Source: Leptospiraceae bacterium (GTDB lineage Bacteria > Spirochaetota > Leptospiria > Leptospirales > Leptospiraceae). Taken from it: 64,000 nt of DNA. The notes beneath the pieces were generated by a model. The model was not told where the DNA came from. It searched no databases and saw nothing but the letters and a program-made list of their open reading frames with translations. Shown here piece by piece: positions 45,815-54,205 of the stretch (position 1 is the stretch's first letter; every line of letters starts with the position of its first letter). The DNA lies in assembly GCA_016708435.1 (NCBI GenBank), contig JADJFV010000009.1, positions 51,529 through 115,528 on the forward strand, in the 5' to 3' direction. The position numbers were made by a program, and so were the translations under genes.

Positions 45815-48354
45815 TTCGTCTTGACCACTTCTTTAGCTTCCGCTGCCTTACTTGCTTCGAGGGCTTTCACTTCTAAGCCATAGTCTTCCCAGGATTGTTC
45901 ATCAAAGGTAAATTTCTTTTCCTTTGCGTCTACCTTGATAATCGTTGGCATTTTGTAAGCACCGGATAAAAGCTGTGTTGCCATATAGTCTTCCAATTCT
46001 TTTTGGAAAATTCTTCTAAGTGGTCTAGCTCCAAACGCTGAGTCATAGCCAATCTCTGCCATGTATTCTTTTGCCTCTTGTGTCATGGAGATCATGATTT
46101 TTTTCTCAAAGAGTCTTTCGTTAAAATCCTTTAGCATGATGCTAACTATCTTAACGATTTCTTCTTGCTTGAGAGGTTGGAAGTAAATGACCTCGTCTAC
46201 GCGGTTTAGGAATTCAGGGTTGAAGTATTTTTTTAGCTCGTCACGGGCTAATTCCGATTTGGCTTTGTCTTTGTCTCCATCGTAGTCCTCAAAACCAACG
46301 CGTCCCCCTTTTTGAATTTCTTTCGCTCCAATATTAGAAGTCATAATCAAGATGGTATCTCGGAAGTTTACTTTTCTTCCTTTGGTATCAGTTAGATTTC
46401 CTTCTTCCATAATTTGAAGTAAAATATTAAACAAATCATGATGCGCTTTTTCGATTTCATCTAGAAGAATAACAGAGTAGGGTTTGCGACGGACAAACTC
46501 TGTTAGCTGCCCACCATCATCATATCCTACGTATCCGGGAGGTGCTCCGATGAGTCTAGATACTGCATGTGGCTCCATGTATTCCGACATATCGATTCGG
46601 AGGATATGGTCTTCTTTTCCAAATAAGAAGATTGCAAGTGCTTTGGCTAATTCTGTTTTACCTACACCAGTAGGTCCCAGGAAAATGAAAGAGCCAGTAG
46701 GACGCTTCTCGTTTTTAAATCCTGTCCTAGAGCGTCTAACGGCTCTGGAGATAGTTTCGATTGCACCGTCTTGACCAACCACTCTTTCGCGTAGAGTCTT
46801 GTCCATGTTGACTAATTTTTCGTTCTCGGACTCTTCCATTTTTTCAAGTGGAATTCCAGTCCAGATGGAAACAACAGAGAGTATCTGATCTTCATCAATG
46901 GTGACAGCTTGAGTCTCAAGTCTTTCTTGCCAAGCGCGAATCATGTCTTCTACGATTTGCTTTTTGCGATTAACTTCGTCACGGATTCCGGCTGCTTTTT
47001 CGTATTCTTGTGAGCGAACTAGCTCTTCTTTTTTAGCGGATAATACGCGTATTTCTTCTTCTGCTTCTTTGATACTATCAGGTCTTCCACAATTCGCGAG
47101 GCGAGCCTTTGAGCCAGCTTCGTCAATGATGTCAATTGCTTTGTCTGGGAGATATCGGTCATTGATATAACGGTGAGAAAGCTTAACTGCTTGCTCGAGA
47201 GCTTTTGCAGTGTAGCGAACTTTGTGGTGAGATTCGTAAGCTTTTTTGAGACCGTCAAGAATCTTGATGGCATCGTCTACAGAAGGCTCTGCTACTTTGA
47301 CAGTTTGGAAACGTCTTTCTAAAGCAGAGTCTTTTTCAATGTATTTGCGATACTCAGTGTTTGTAGTTGCGCCAATGCATTGTAATTCTCCACGGGCGAG
47401 TGCAGGCTTAAGAATATTAGCCGCATCCACTGCACCTTCTGCAGCCCCTGCACCGATGAGAGTATGTAATTCATCGATGAAAATAATGATGCTAGTAGAG
47501 GAGGTGATTTCTTTCATGATTTTCTTTAAACGCTCTTCGAATTCACCGCGATACTTAGTGCCTGCGATTAATCCTGCGAGGTCTAGAGAAAGAACACGCT
47601 TGTCGTATAATAATTCGGGAACTGTTTTGTCGATGATGGCAATGGCTAATCCTTCTACGATGGCAGTTTTACCAACTCCTGATTCTCCGATGAGAACGGG
47701 GTTGTTTTTTGTTTTGCGGGAGAGAATTTGGATTACGCGCTCGATTTCTTTTGCACGACCGATGACTGGGTCTAGCTTTTTGTCGCGGGCTAATTGGGTT
47801 AAGTCTCTGGCAAATTCATCGAGGATTGGAGTTTTGCTTTTTTCTCCTCCTCGTTGTTGTTGCTGTCCGGATTGTTGACCTGGTTGTTGTTGACCTGAGC
47901 TTACTCCGACTGTTCCGACAGGAGGAACTCCGAGAAGTCTAAGGATTTCGCTTTTGATTACGTTATAATTGACACCGAAAGTAGAGAGAACGGCAGAGGC
48001 GATGTTGTTGTTGTCTCGAAGGAGAGCGAGTAGAATATGCTCGGTTCCAACATAGTTGTGCTTCATGCGTTTGGCTTCTTCTTTGGAAGATTCTACGATT
48101 CGTTGGTAACGATCCTGGCTAGTAGGTAAATCTAAAAGTAGGTTGTCTTCTCTAGATTTTTTTTCGACTTCGCGCTTGAGTTCGTTTAGATTGATATTTA
48201 GGTTAATGAGAATCTTGACTGCTACAGAGTCTTCTTCTCGCAGAAGTCCGAGAAATATATGCTCAGGACCTACGAAATCATGACCCATTCGCTTGGCTTC
48301 TTCGCCGGCCATCTCATTGATTACTCTTTTTGCCCTCTTTGTAAATTCTACCAT
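45811..48354 (-). CDS. clpC: ClpC AAA+ unfoldase
   Basis: 847 residues. Two N-terminal Clp repeats (EEAKRMGHDFVGPEHIFLGL and EEAKRMKHNYVGTEHILLAL) and a glutamine/glycine-rich linker precede the first AAA+ domain (GESGVGKTA). The middle domain carries a UVR-like coiled coil (KKEELVRSQEYEKAAGIRDE), and the second AAA+ domain follows (GPTGVGKTE). It unfolds substrates for ClpP. An AAGGA site lies before the ATG, and a TTGCTA-N16-TATGTT promoter-like pair lies about 50 bases upstream on the minus strand. A VGF-type ClpP loop can be seen in GGRVGFED. Confidence 0.96.
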   Translation of the reverse strand: MVEFTKRAKRVINEMAGEEAKRMGHDFVGPEHIFLGLLREEDSVAVKILINLNINLNELKREVEKKSREDNLLLDLPTSQDRYQRIVESSKEEAKRMKHNYVGTEHILLALLRDNNNIASAVLSTFGVNYNVIKSEILRLLGVPPVGTVGVSSGQQQPGQQSGQQQQRGGEKSKTPILDEFARDLTQLARDKKLDPVIGRAKEIERVIQILSRKTKNNPVLIGESGVGKTAIVEGLAIAIIDKTVPELLYDKRVLSLDLAGLIAGTKYRGEFEERLKKIMKEITSSTSIIIFIDELHTLIGAGAAEGAVDAANILKPALARGELQCIGATTNTEYRKYIEKDSALERRFQTVKVAEPSVDDAIKILDGLKKAYESHHKVRYTAKALEQAVKLSHRYINDRYLPDKAIDIIDEAGSKARLANCGRPDSIKEAEEEIRVLSAKKEELVRSQEYEKAAGIRDEVNRKKQIVEDMIRAWQERLETQAVTIDEDQILSVVSIWTGIPLEKMEESENEKLVNMDKTLRERVVGQDGAIETISRAVRRSRTGFKNEKRPTGSFIFLGPTGVGKTELAKALAIFLFGKEDHILRIDMSEYMEPHAVSRLIGAPPGYVGYDDGGQLTEFVRRKPYSVILLDEIEKAHHDLFNILLQIMEEGNLTDTKGRKVNFRDTILIMTSNIGAKEIQKGGRVGFEDYDGDKDKAKSELARDELKKYFNPEFLNRVDEVIYFQPLKQEEIVKIVSIMLKDFNERLFEKKIMISMTQEAKEYMAEIGYDSAFGARPLRRIFQKELEDYMATQLLSGAYKMPTIIKVDAKEKKFTFDEQSWEDYGLEVKALEASKAAEAKEVVKTN

Positions 48355-48644
48355 ATTTGATCCTTTTAGTAAGATTGCTCTTCAGACTTGTACAATTTAA
48401 CATATGTTTCATGAGAAAATTAGCAAGAAATAATTTCATAAACAGGGAAATTATTTAATGTGAAACATTTATAGTTACAATTGCAGTCTTTTTATTAGAC
48501 AGGGGAAAAGGAAAATGGTTAATTATTAATGGTTAATGGTTAATTATTAATGGTTAATTTTGAATGAAGAGGGGTTCGCTGCAAATTACCTAACGGAAAC
48601 CGATAAACGAGTCTAAATGAATAAAGGAAGTGGATGGATAATAA
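48355..48644. other. Upstream region of clpC with GGTTAAT-type repeats
   Basis: Divergent intergenic region of 290 bases. ATGTTTCA and its complement TGAAACAT lie about 60 bases apart near 48404-48472. At about 48518-48556 there are degenerate GGTTAAT/TATTAATGG repeats related to the perfect array at 50947-51044. No gene is evident apart from the start of the ParB-like relic. Confidence 0.4.
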
Positions 48645-48916
48645 GTGCAATTCTTGAACCCTGAAAATCTTGAAATCACACATGGCATAAAGGAAACTGA
48701 ACATTATCAAGAGTTGTTGACATCGATTCGGTCTAATGGCATTCTGGAACCGATTAAATATGTGGCACGAAAAGAAATTGCCCAAAAGGGGGGGGGAAAA
48801 CAAAAAAAAAAATGCCATATTTCTTAGGATTGCCAGTAGTTCCTGTTGAGCAGGTATTTCTGCCATTTAGTAACTACCATACCGTCGAAGATTTAATTTA
48901 TCAGGATATACGATGA
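48645..48916 (+). pseudogene. ParB/Srx-like gene, frameshifted and missing its motif
   Basis: From a GTG start the first 46 codons read as a ParB/sulfiredoxin-like N-terminus (LEITHGIKETEHYQELL, IRSNGILEPIKYV). A low-complexity stretch then contains a run of nine G and a run of eleven A (about 48788-48811). The other frame continues LGLPVVPVEQVFLPFSNYH and TVEDLIYQDIR to a TGA at 48914-48916. The GHHR-type motif expected between the halves is absent. Similar domains occur as standalone or polymorphic-toxin ParB-like nucleases. The end overlaps the next gene by four bases (ATGA). Confidence 0.6.
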
Positions 48917-49386
48917 CTACAGTATTTTTAGATCTGGAAAAAACACTAATTCATTCATGGGAAGATCCCGTCCTCATAAACGAAAATATCATAAGAAATA
49001 AATTGGATTTGCTAAACCCTGATACAATTGGAATTTACTCCTTTGCAATTTACGATGATAAAGACAGAACGGTTTTCACAAATTCCATCAAACAGGAAAT
49101 TGAAAGTTCTCTTCATATAAAAATAGAATCTAGTTTTGTTTTTACTGTTAGTGAAATAGCAGAAACAGTTTTAAATAAAAAATCTCCAGATATTCAAAGC
49201 TTTATACAAGAGTATGGAAAACAGAAATCGTTTGAGCAATTCATTCATCAAAAATTTCAATCTGGAAATTTCACGCTAATTGATGATTTGGTTGAAAACC
49301 TTGATCTTTATGAGAATCAGATTCTAAGTATTCATTTTTTAAATCCATTCTTAAAAATAAGCGCCAAATCAAAAGAGAAGAAATAG
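48913..49386 (+). CDS. HAD-like protein coupled to the ParB-like relic
   Basis: 157 residues. The N-terminus TTVFLDLEKTLIHSW resembles HAD motif I, but the second aspartate of DxD is glutamate (DLEKT), so phosphatase activity is doubtful. The remainder is a compact alpha/beta domain without other recognised motifs. Its ATG overlaps the stop of the ParB-like frame, suggesting a two-gene module, possibly effector and partner. That relationship is only inferred from the overlap. Confidence 0.55.
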   Translation: MTTVFLDLEKTLIHSWEDPVLINENIIRNKLDLLNPDTIGIYSFAIYDDKDRTVFTNSIKQEIESSLHIKIESSFVFTVSEIAETVLNKKSPDIQSFIQEYGKQKSFEQFIHQKFQSGNFTLIDDLVENLDLYENQILSIHFLNPFLKISAKSKEKK

Positions 49387-49389
49387 ATA

Positions 49390-49477
49390 TTACCACGAAG
49401 AGCGCGAAGGTCACGAAGTTTGAATTGCTTTGCCGCTTTTAACAATGGCTTCGTGCCCTTCAATCGCTTCGTGGTAA
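49390..49477. repeat. Long inverted repeat with CACGAAG motifs
   Basis: TTACCACGAAG-type arms at 49390-49418 and 49449-49477 are nearly complementary over 29 bases and enclose a 30-base loop. It lies between convergent genes. The CACGAAGG motif is a common family of intergenic palindromes; a related direct-repeat copy is at 50635-50682. It could serve as a bidirectional terminator, but no T-tract follows. Confidence 0.6.
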
Positions 49478-49492
49478 AAATCTATTGAATCG

Positions 49493-49849
49493 CTAAGCTG
49501 TGGCAGGTTGCGGTTCGTCTTTCTTCTTGCGCTTTTTGGTGATTTTGATCGAAGAGATCAAGCCTTTGAGTTCAGGCTCGTCTTTGGAACGAGCGAAAAG
49601 GTAGCCTTTCACGTTTCGAAATGTGACGGATAGATTCTCCCGTCTGGTTTTGAGTTGCTCTTTGGAATCAAGAATCTCTTGTTCCTTTTTTCGTATCTCC
49701 TCAGCCTGAATTCGGATGTTTTCGATGTCCGCTAAAATAGACTCGCCCGTAACCCCGTCGAGCGCAATCTTTCGCTCTTTCAGGATTGTTCCTAAGTTTG
49801 CTGCTTTATCCTCCAATTCTTTGGAAAGGATTTTTCTGTGATTTGCCAT
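49493..49849 (-). CDS. Small coiled-coil protein
   Basis: 118 residues from the ATG at 49849, chosen because a GGAG site lies ten bases upstream; an in-frame upstream ATG at 49900 lacks such a site. The protein is charged and helical throughout (EEIRKKEQEILDSKEQLKTR) with a very basic C-terminus (KITKKRKKKDEPQPATA). The base composition and the flanking repeats mark accessory DNA. Function unknown; the basic tail might bind nucleic acid. Confidence 0.55.
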   Translation of the reverse strand: MANHRKILSKELEDKAANLGTILKERKIALDGVTGESILADIENIRIQAEEIRKKEQEILDSKEQLKTRRENLSVTFRNVKGYLFARSKDEPELKGLISSIKITKKRKKKDEPQPATA

Positions 49850-50076
49850 ACTGACAATTCTCCGTAATAAAATATAACTAACTCTATCCGCGGATTTCAT
49901 TAGCTACTTATAACTTTAGACGGTATGCGAGTAGTAGAAGTGACATATTATTTAAAAAAATGAAATTTTTTTACATCTATGCAATATTTTACTATATAAA
50001 TAGGGATATTAACAGATTAATTACACGTAAATATTTAGAAAAATAAGGTAAGACGAAGTTATGCGCTTAAATAATG

Positions 50077-50600
50077 AGGCTAATGAATAACATAACGATG
50101 GTTTTAGAAAGTATTACAATGAGTTCAGTTAGATACAACGATGGTCTTAGAACACATTACGATGAGTTCAGTTAGATATAAAGATGGTCATTGTAAGCAT
50201 TACGATGAGTTCAATTGGATTCAACGATGGTCTTAGAACACATTACGATGAGTTCAGTTAGATATAAAGATGGTCATTGTAAGCATTACGATAAGCTTGA
50301 TTAGAATAACGACGGGCATTGTAAGTATTACGATGAGTTCAGTTAGATACAACGATGGTCATTGTAAGCATTACGATAAGCTTGATTAGAATAACGATGG
50401 GCTTTGTAAGTATTACGATGAGTTCAGTTAGATTCAACGATGGGCTTTGTAAGTATTACGATGAGTTCAGTTAGATTCAACGATGGGCTTTGTAAGTATT
50501 ACGATGAGTTCAGTTAGATTCAACGATGGGCTTTGTATGCATTACGATGAGTTCAATTAGATCAACGACAGGCTTTGTATGCATTACGATAAGCTTGGTA
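50077..50600. repeat. Tandem array of 42/43-bp units
   Basis: About twelve imperfect copies of a unit beginning ATTACGATGAGTTCAGTTAG and ending in GATGGGCTTTGTAAGT. Successive units start at 50113, 50156, 50199, 50242, 50285, 50327, 50370, 50412, 50455, 50498, 50541 and 50583. Units are variants of two subtypes (ATGAGTTCAGTTAGATTC and ATAAGCTTGATTAGAATAAC). There are no unique spacers, so it is not a CRISPR array, and the period is not a multiple of three, so it does not encode a repeat protein. Confidence 0.85.
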
Positions 50601-50634
50601 ATTCTACTTTCCATTCACAACATAGCGAGGGAAG

Positions 50635-50682
50635 TTTTTTAACACAAAGGACACAAGGGTTTTCACAAAGGGCACGAAGGCT
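50635..50682. repeat. CACAAAGG-type dispersed repeat
   Basis: AACACAAAGGACACAAGGG is followed by CACAAAGGGCACGAAGGC. It is the same motif family as the inverted repeat at 49390-49477 and adjoins the 3' end of the tandem array. It is non-coding. The following stretch to about 50940 shows no gene or structure I can name. Confidence 0.45.
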
Positions 50683-50946
50683 TGACTGTTTCTTTGTATG
50701 CCTTTCTCTATGTTCTTCTTTTTTTGGGTTCGATTTAGCTTTTTTTCCATTTCCTATCTATTTTGTCCGTTCCTCCTCTTATTATGGTAAATATAAGCAG
50801 AAATTAGGGAGTTTTTAGACAGGATTCACAAGATTAACAGGATGATTGCATTAAGCAGCACTATTGCTATCGGCTATAGAGTTTTTAATTGTTTTGTCTC
50901 TGGTTGTGTTTTTAATTTGACTCGGAATTTAGGCTATTGTTTCCTT

Positions 50947-51044
50947 GGTTAATGGTTAATGGTTAATGGTTAATGGTTAATGGTTAATGGTTAATGGTTA
51001 ATGGTTAATGGTTAATGGTTAATGGTTAATGGTTAATGGTTAAT
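50947..51044. repeat. Heptanucleotide tandem repeat, 14 copies
   Basis: Fourteen perfect head-to-tail copies of GGTTAAT, 98 bases in all. Such a perfect short repeat is expected to vary in copy number by slippage. It lies 100 bases upstream of the HicB-like gene and could alter promoter spacing. Related degenerate copies are upstream of clpC (about 48518-48556). Confidence 0.95.
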
Positions 51045-51052
51045 GCGGAATT

Positions 51053-51120
51053 AGGAATGGGTTTTAATTATGAATTTTGAATTTTTAATTATGAATGTAG
51101 GGGTTGAAAACTTTCAACCT
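51053..51120 (+). repeat. Direct repeat with hairpin, copy 1
   Basis: Begins AGGAATGGGTTTTAAT and ends with the hairpin GTAGGGGTTGAA...TTCAACC. The second copy at 51536-51603 has the same order and most of the same bases, and the two flank the HicB-like gene. The hairpin belongs to the same family as the palindrome at 58477-58552. Confidence 0.7.
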
Positions 51121-51149
51121 GCTTCTGAAAGGAAGTGAGAGAAATAAAT

Positions 51150-51512
51150 ATGAACCTATATTTAATTTTAATGAAGGAAGGAATCGACTCCTTTGGTGCA
51201 TATACGCCAGATATTGAAGGCTGTATCGCCATTGCCAAAACCGAGAAAGATGTTATAACACTTATTCGAGAGAAAGTGCAATTAAAATTAGATTCTCTAC
51301 TTCAAAGCGGAAAACAATTACCATCGCCCTCTACTTCTTTCACCGCCCCGCATAAAACAGAAGAAGAACTAAATGAGATGTTTTTATCCATTGACCCTAA
51401 CTGGAAACCTAAACCTCGCAAGTTTGGAGTAATCTATTTTATTCCCTCTGATGAAGAAGATCGCGAGATTAAAGAATTTCTTCGAGAAATAGAGGAAGAA
51501 CGGAGAGGATAA
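51150..51512 (+). CDS. Orphan HicB-like antitoxin-type protein
   Basis: 120 residues from MNLYLILMKEG; an in-frame ATG at 51135 would add five. The N-terminal half fits the HicB partial RNase-H-like fold (FGAYTPDIEGCIAIAKTEKD, then VITLIREKVQLKLDSLLQSG). The usual C-terminal DNA-binding helix-turn-helix or ribbon is not evident; instead there is an acidic tail (DEEDREIKEFLREIEEERRG). No HicA toxin gene lies on either side, so it is an orphan. Direct repeats on both sides suggest it moved as a cassette. Confidence 0.65.
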   Translation: MNLYLILMKEGIDSFGAYTPDIEGCIAIAKTEKDVITLIREKVQLKLDSLLQSGKQLPSPSTSFTAPHKTEEELNEMFLSIDPNWKPKPRKFGVIYFIPSDEEDREIKEFLREIEEERRG

Positions 51513-51535
51513 TGGTGAATTGTGAATGGTTAACG

Positions 51536-51603
51536 AGGAATGGGTTTTAATGTTTAATTTTGACTTTTTAATTTTGAATGTAGGGGTTGAATACTTTCAA
51601 CCC
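51536..51603 (+). repeat. Direct repeat with hairpin, copy 2
   Basis: AGGAATGGGTTTTAAT at the start and GTAGGGGTTGAATACTTTCAACCC at the end (written here only as its motif type). It matches the copy at 51053-51120 in order and spacing and lies between the HicB-like gene and cas3. Confidence 0.7.
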
Positions 51604-51640
51604 GTTTTACGGCAGGGTTTTGTGTTGGGGGAGTTAGAGG

Positions 51641-51682
51641 ATGAGTGAGTTTTTAGCGCATGTGAGGAGAAAGAATGAATAA
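51641..51682 (+). other. 13-codon ORF resembling the start of Cas3
   Basis: ATG with a GAGG site, encoding MSEFLAHVRRKNE and then a stop that overlaps the real cas3 start at 51675. The text FLAHVRRKN matches the first segment of Cas3 just downstream (FAIAHVRKNN). It looks like a remnant of another cas3 start or a duplicated junction. It could also act as a short leader peptide coupled to cas3. Confidence 0.45.
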
Positions 51683-54188
51683 GAAATATAATCTAGATGA
51701 TTATTTTGCTATAGCGCATGTGCGGAAAAATAATAGCAAACAATACCTATATGAACATCTCCATGGAGTTGGAGATAAAACATACGGCTTTGCCAATAAA
51801 ATTGGTCTAGGTGATTATGGTAAGTTAATTGGAGTATTACATGACATTGGCAAGTTTTCGGATGAATTCCAAAATTATTTAAAATCCGCAGTAGGTATAA
51901 TTAATCAGGATGAGGATGATTATGTTAATTCAAAAGGAATGAAGGGAAAAATAGATCATTCTACAGCAGGGGCACAATTTGTTTTCCAAGCTTTCGCTGA
52001 TAAAGGACCAGAGGGAAAGTTAATTGGACAAATTTTGGCTTTGTGTATTGCGTCGCATCATTCTGGATTAATTGATTGTCTTTCACCGGAGGGGGAGAAT
52101 TTATTTTTACGAAGAATGAGTAAAGCAGATTCAAAAACTCATTTGAATGAAGTATTAGGAAAAAAAGATAATGGTATTTTTAATGAAGTAAATACAATAT
52201 TATCCTCTCCGACAATTTTATACGATTTAAAAACCATTTTAATAAATGTGCATGACAAAGAAGAGAATTCTAGAACTACAACTTTTTTTAAACAAGGATT
52301 ATTAATTAGAATGCTATTTAGTTGTCTAATTGATGCAGACCGTCTGGACACAGCAGACTTTGAAAATCCAATTTCCGCAAAGTTACGAAATAACAGTAAT
52401 TATAAACCTTGGAATGAATTGATTAGAAAATTAGAAGGCAGACTTCTAGAATTCAAAGTTAGAAATCAAGTAGATAAGGTTAGAAATGAAATATCAAATC
52501 ATTGTAAATCATTTTCTGAAAAAGAGAGAGGTATATTTACATTAACCGTTCCTACTGGTGGCGGAAAAACATTGGCAAGTTTACGTTTCGCGCTTCATCA
52601 TGCGGAAAAGCATCAAATGGATAGAATTTTTTATATAATTCCATTTACGTCAATCATCGATCAAAATGCAGAAGAACTAAGAAAATTCATGGAAAACAAA
52701 AAGAGCGACGATTCTTATACAACAGATATAATTCTAGAACATCATTCGAATTTAAGCGAAGATGAAGCGACATGGAAACAAAAGATTCTTTCAGAAAATT
52801 GGGATTCTCCAATAATATTTACGACGAATGTGCAATTTCTAGAAACTCTCTTTGACTCAGGAACGCGTGGAGCGCGAAGAATGCACCAATTTGCAAATTC
52901 TATAATAATTTTCGATGAAGTACAGGCATTACCTATTAGATGTATTCATATGTTCAATAACGCTATTAATTTTTTAGTAAAGAATTGTGGAGCAACCGTT
53001 GTGTTAAGTTCTGCAACTCAGCCTATTTTACATAAAGTATCAAAGCAACTTGGTGCATTGAAAGTATTTGCGGATAACGAGATGATGCCTGATAAACAAA
53101 ATCTATTTAAAGAATTAAAAAGAGTCGAAGTCATTGACCAACGTAAAACAGGTGGTTGGTCTTATGAAGAAATTTCTGATCTAGCAAAAAAAGAATTAAA
53201 TAGACAGCTTTCTGAAAATAAAAATTTAGGAAGTGTTCTTTTAATCGTAAATACAAAAAAAAGTGCACGGATTCTTTACGATTTAATTTCAATCTCAAAA
53301 CAATGTGAGATATATCACCTTAGCACAAGTATGTGTCCTACGCATAGATTGAAAGTCTTGAATGAAATTCGAAAGAGTTTAGATGTAAATAATCCAAAAC
53401 CAATTATTTGTATTAGTACTCAATTAATAGAAGCTGGTGTCGATGTTGATTTTGGTTCCGTGATTCGATTTACTGCCGGACTTGATTCCATTGCACAAGC
53501 CGCAGGAAGATGCAACAGAAATGGTCTTAGAGAAATCGGATTAGTTTACATCGTAAATCCAAGTGAAGAAAATATTGATAAATTAAAAGATATTAAAGTT
53601 GGAAAAGAAATTGCAGATCGCGTTTTAGATGAATATAAAAATGATCCAATAATCTTTGATAATGATATATTAAGTCCCAAAACGATTGAAAGATATTTTC
53701 AATATTATTTTTTTGATAGGGCATCCGAAATGAAATATCCTGTCAATTCAAAAAGTATAGTTGGTCGAGATGATAGCCTATTAGAGTTATTATCTGAAAA
53801 TTTCTTTTCTGCTGACGAATATAAACGTATCAATAAGGAATCTCCTGAAATATATTTTAGACAATCGTTCATGACAGCGGCTAAGGCATTTAAGGCGATA
53901 GATTCTCCGACACAAGGAATTATAGTTCCTTATGGAGAAATCGGAAAAAAACTTATACTTGAATTCTGTTCTGCAGAAGAAATTGAAAAACAATATAAAT
54001 TACTTCGAGAAGCACAAAGATATTCAGTGAATGTTTTTTCAACTGATTTTAAAAAACTAAAAGACAAAAAGGCAATTTATGAAGTTCAAGAAGGAACAGG
54101 GATTTATTATTTATTAGAAGAATATTATAGCGATAAATTCGGATTAAGCACAGAGCGGGTAACGCTACCTACAGTAAATATAGCATAA
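51675..54188 (+). CDS. cas3: Type I-C CRISPR helicase-nuclease Cas3
   Basis: 837 residues. The N-terminal HD nuclease domain has the metal site His56-Asp57 (VLHDIGKF) and further histidines (SHHSG). The SF2 helicase follows with Walker A 293-299 (PTGGGKT), DEVQ at 414-417 and motif VI QAAGRCNRNG. Cas3 is recruited by Cascade to unwind and degrade target DNA. The domain order HD-helicase in one chain and the cas5c-cas8c-cas7c genes behind it identify subtype I-C. A GAGGAGAAAG ribosome site precedes the ATG. Confidence 0.96.
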   Translation: MNKKYNLDDYFAIAHVRKNNSKQYLYEHLHGVGDKTYGFANKIGLGDYGKLIGVLHDIGKFSDEFQNYLKSAVGIINQDEDDYVNSKGMKGKIDHSTAGAQFVFQAFADKGPEGKLIGQILALCIASHHSGLIDCLSPEGENLFLRRMSKADSKTHLNEVLGKKDNGIFNEVNTILSSPTILYDLKTILINVHDKEENSRTTTFFKQGLLIRMLFSCLIDADRLDTADFENPISAKLRNNSNYKPWNELIRKLEGRLLEFKVRNQVDKVRNEISNHCKSFSEKERGIFTLTVPTGGGKTLASLRFALHHAEKHQMDRIFYIIPFTSIIDQNAEELRKFMENKKSDDSYTTDIILEHHSNLSEDEATWKQKILSENWDSPIIFTTNVQFLETLFDSGTRGARRMHQFANSIIIFDEVQALPIRCIHMFNNAINFLVKNCGATVVLSSATQPILHKVSKQLGALKVFADNEMMPDKQNLFKELKRVEVIDQRKTGGWSYEEISDLAKKELNRQLSENKNLGSVLLIVNTKKSARILYDLISISKQCEIYHLSTSMCPTHRLKVLNEIRKSLDVNNPKPIICISTQLIEAGVDVDFGSVIRFTAGLDSIAQAAGRCNRNGLREIGLVYIVNPSEENIDKLKDIKVGKEIADRVLDEYKNDPIIFDNDILSPKTIERYFQYYFFDRASEMKYPVNSKSIVGRDDSLLELLSENFFSADEYKRINKESPEIYFRQSFMTAAKAFKAIDSPTQGIIVPYGEIGKKLILEFCSAEEIEKQYKLLREAQRYSVNVFSTDFKKLKDKKAIYEVQEGTGIYYLLEEYYSDKFGLSTERVTLPTVNIA

Positions 54189-54205
54189 AAAGGAAAAATT
54201 AGACA

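Noticed and set aside
48540..48866. 108-codon minus-strand reading frame upstream of clpC
   Set aside because: It is antisense to the ParB-like relic and crosses the GGTTAAT-type repeats and the G9/A11 runs.
50077..50600. CRISPR-like regular repetition
   Set aside because: Units are head-to-tail with no unique spacers, and they diverge along their entire length at a period of 42-43 bases.
50579..50818. 79-codon plus-strand reading frame
   Set aside because: It begins inside the tandem array and runs through dispersed repeats; composition is not protein-like.
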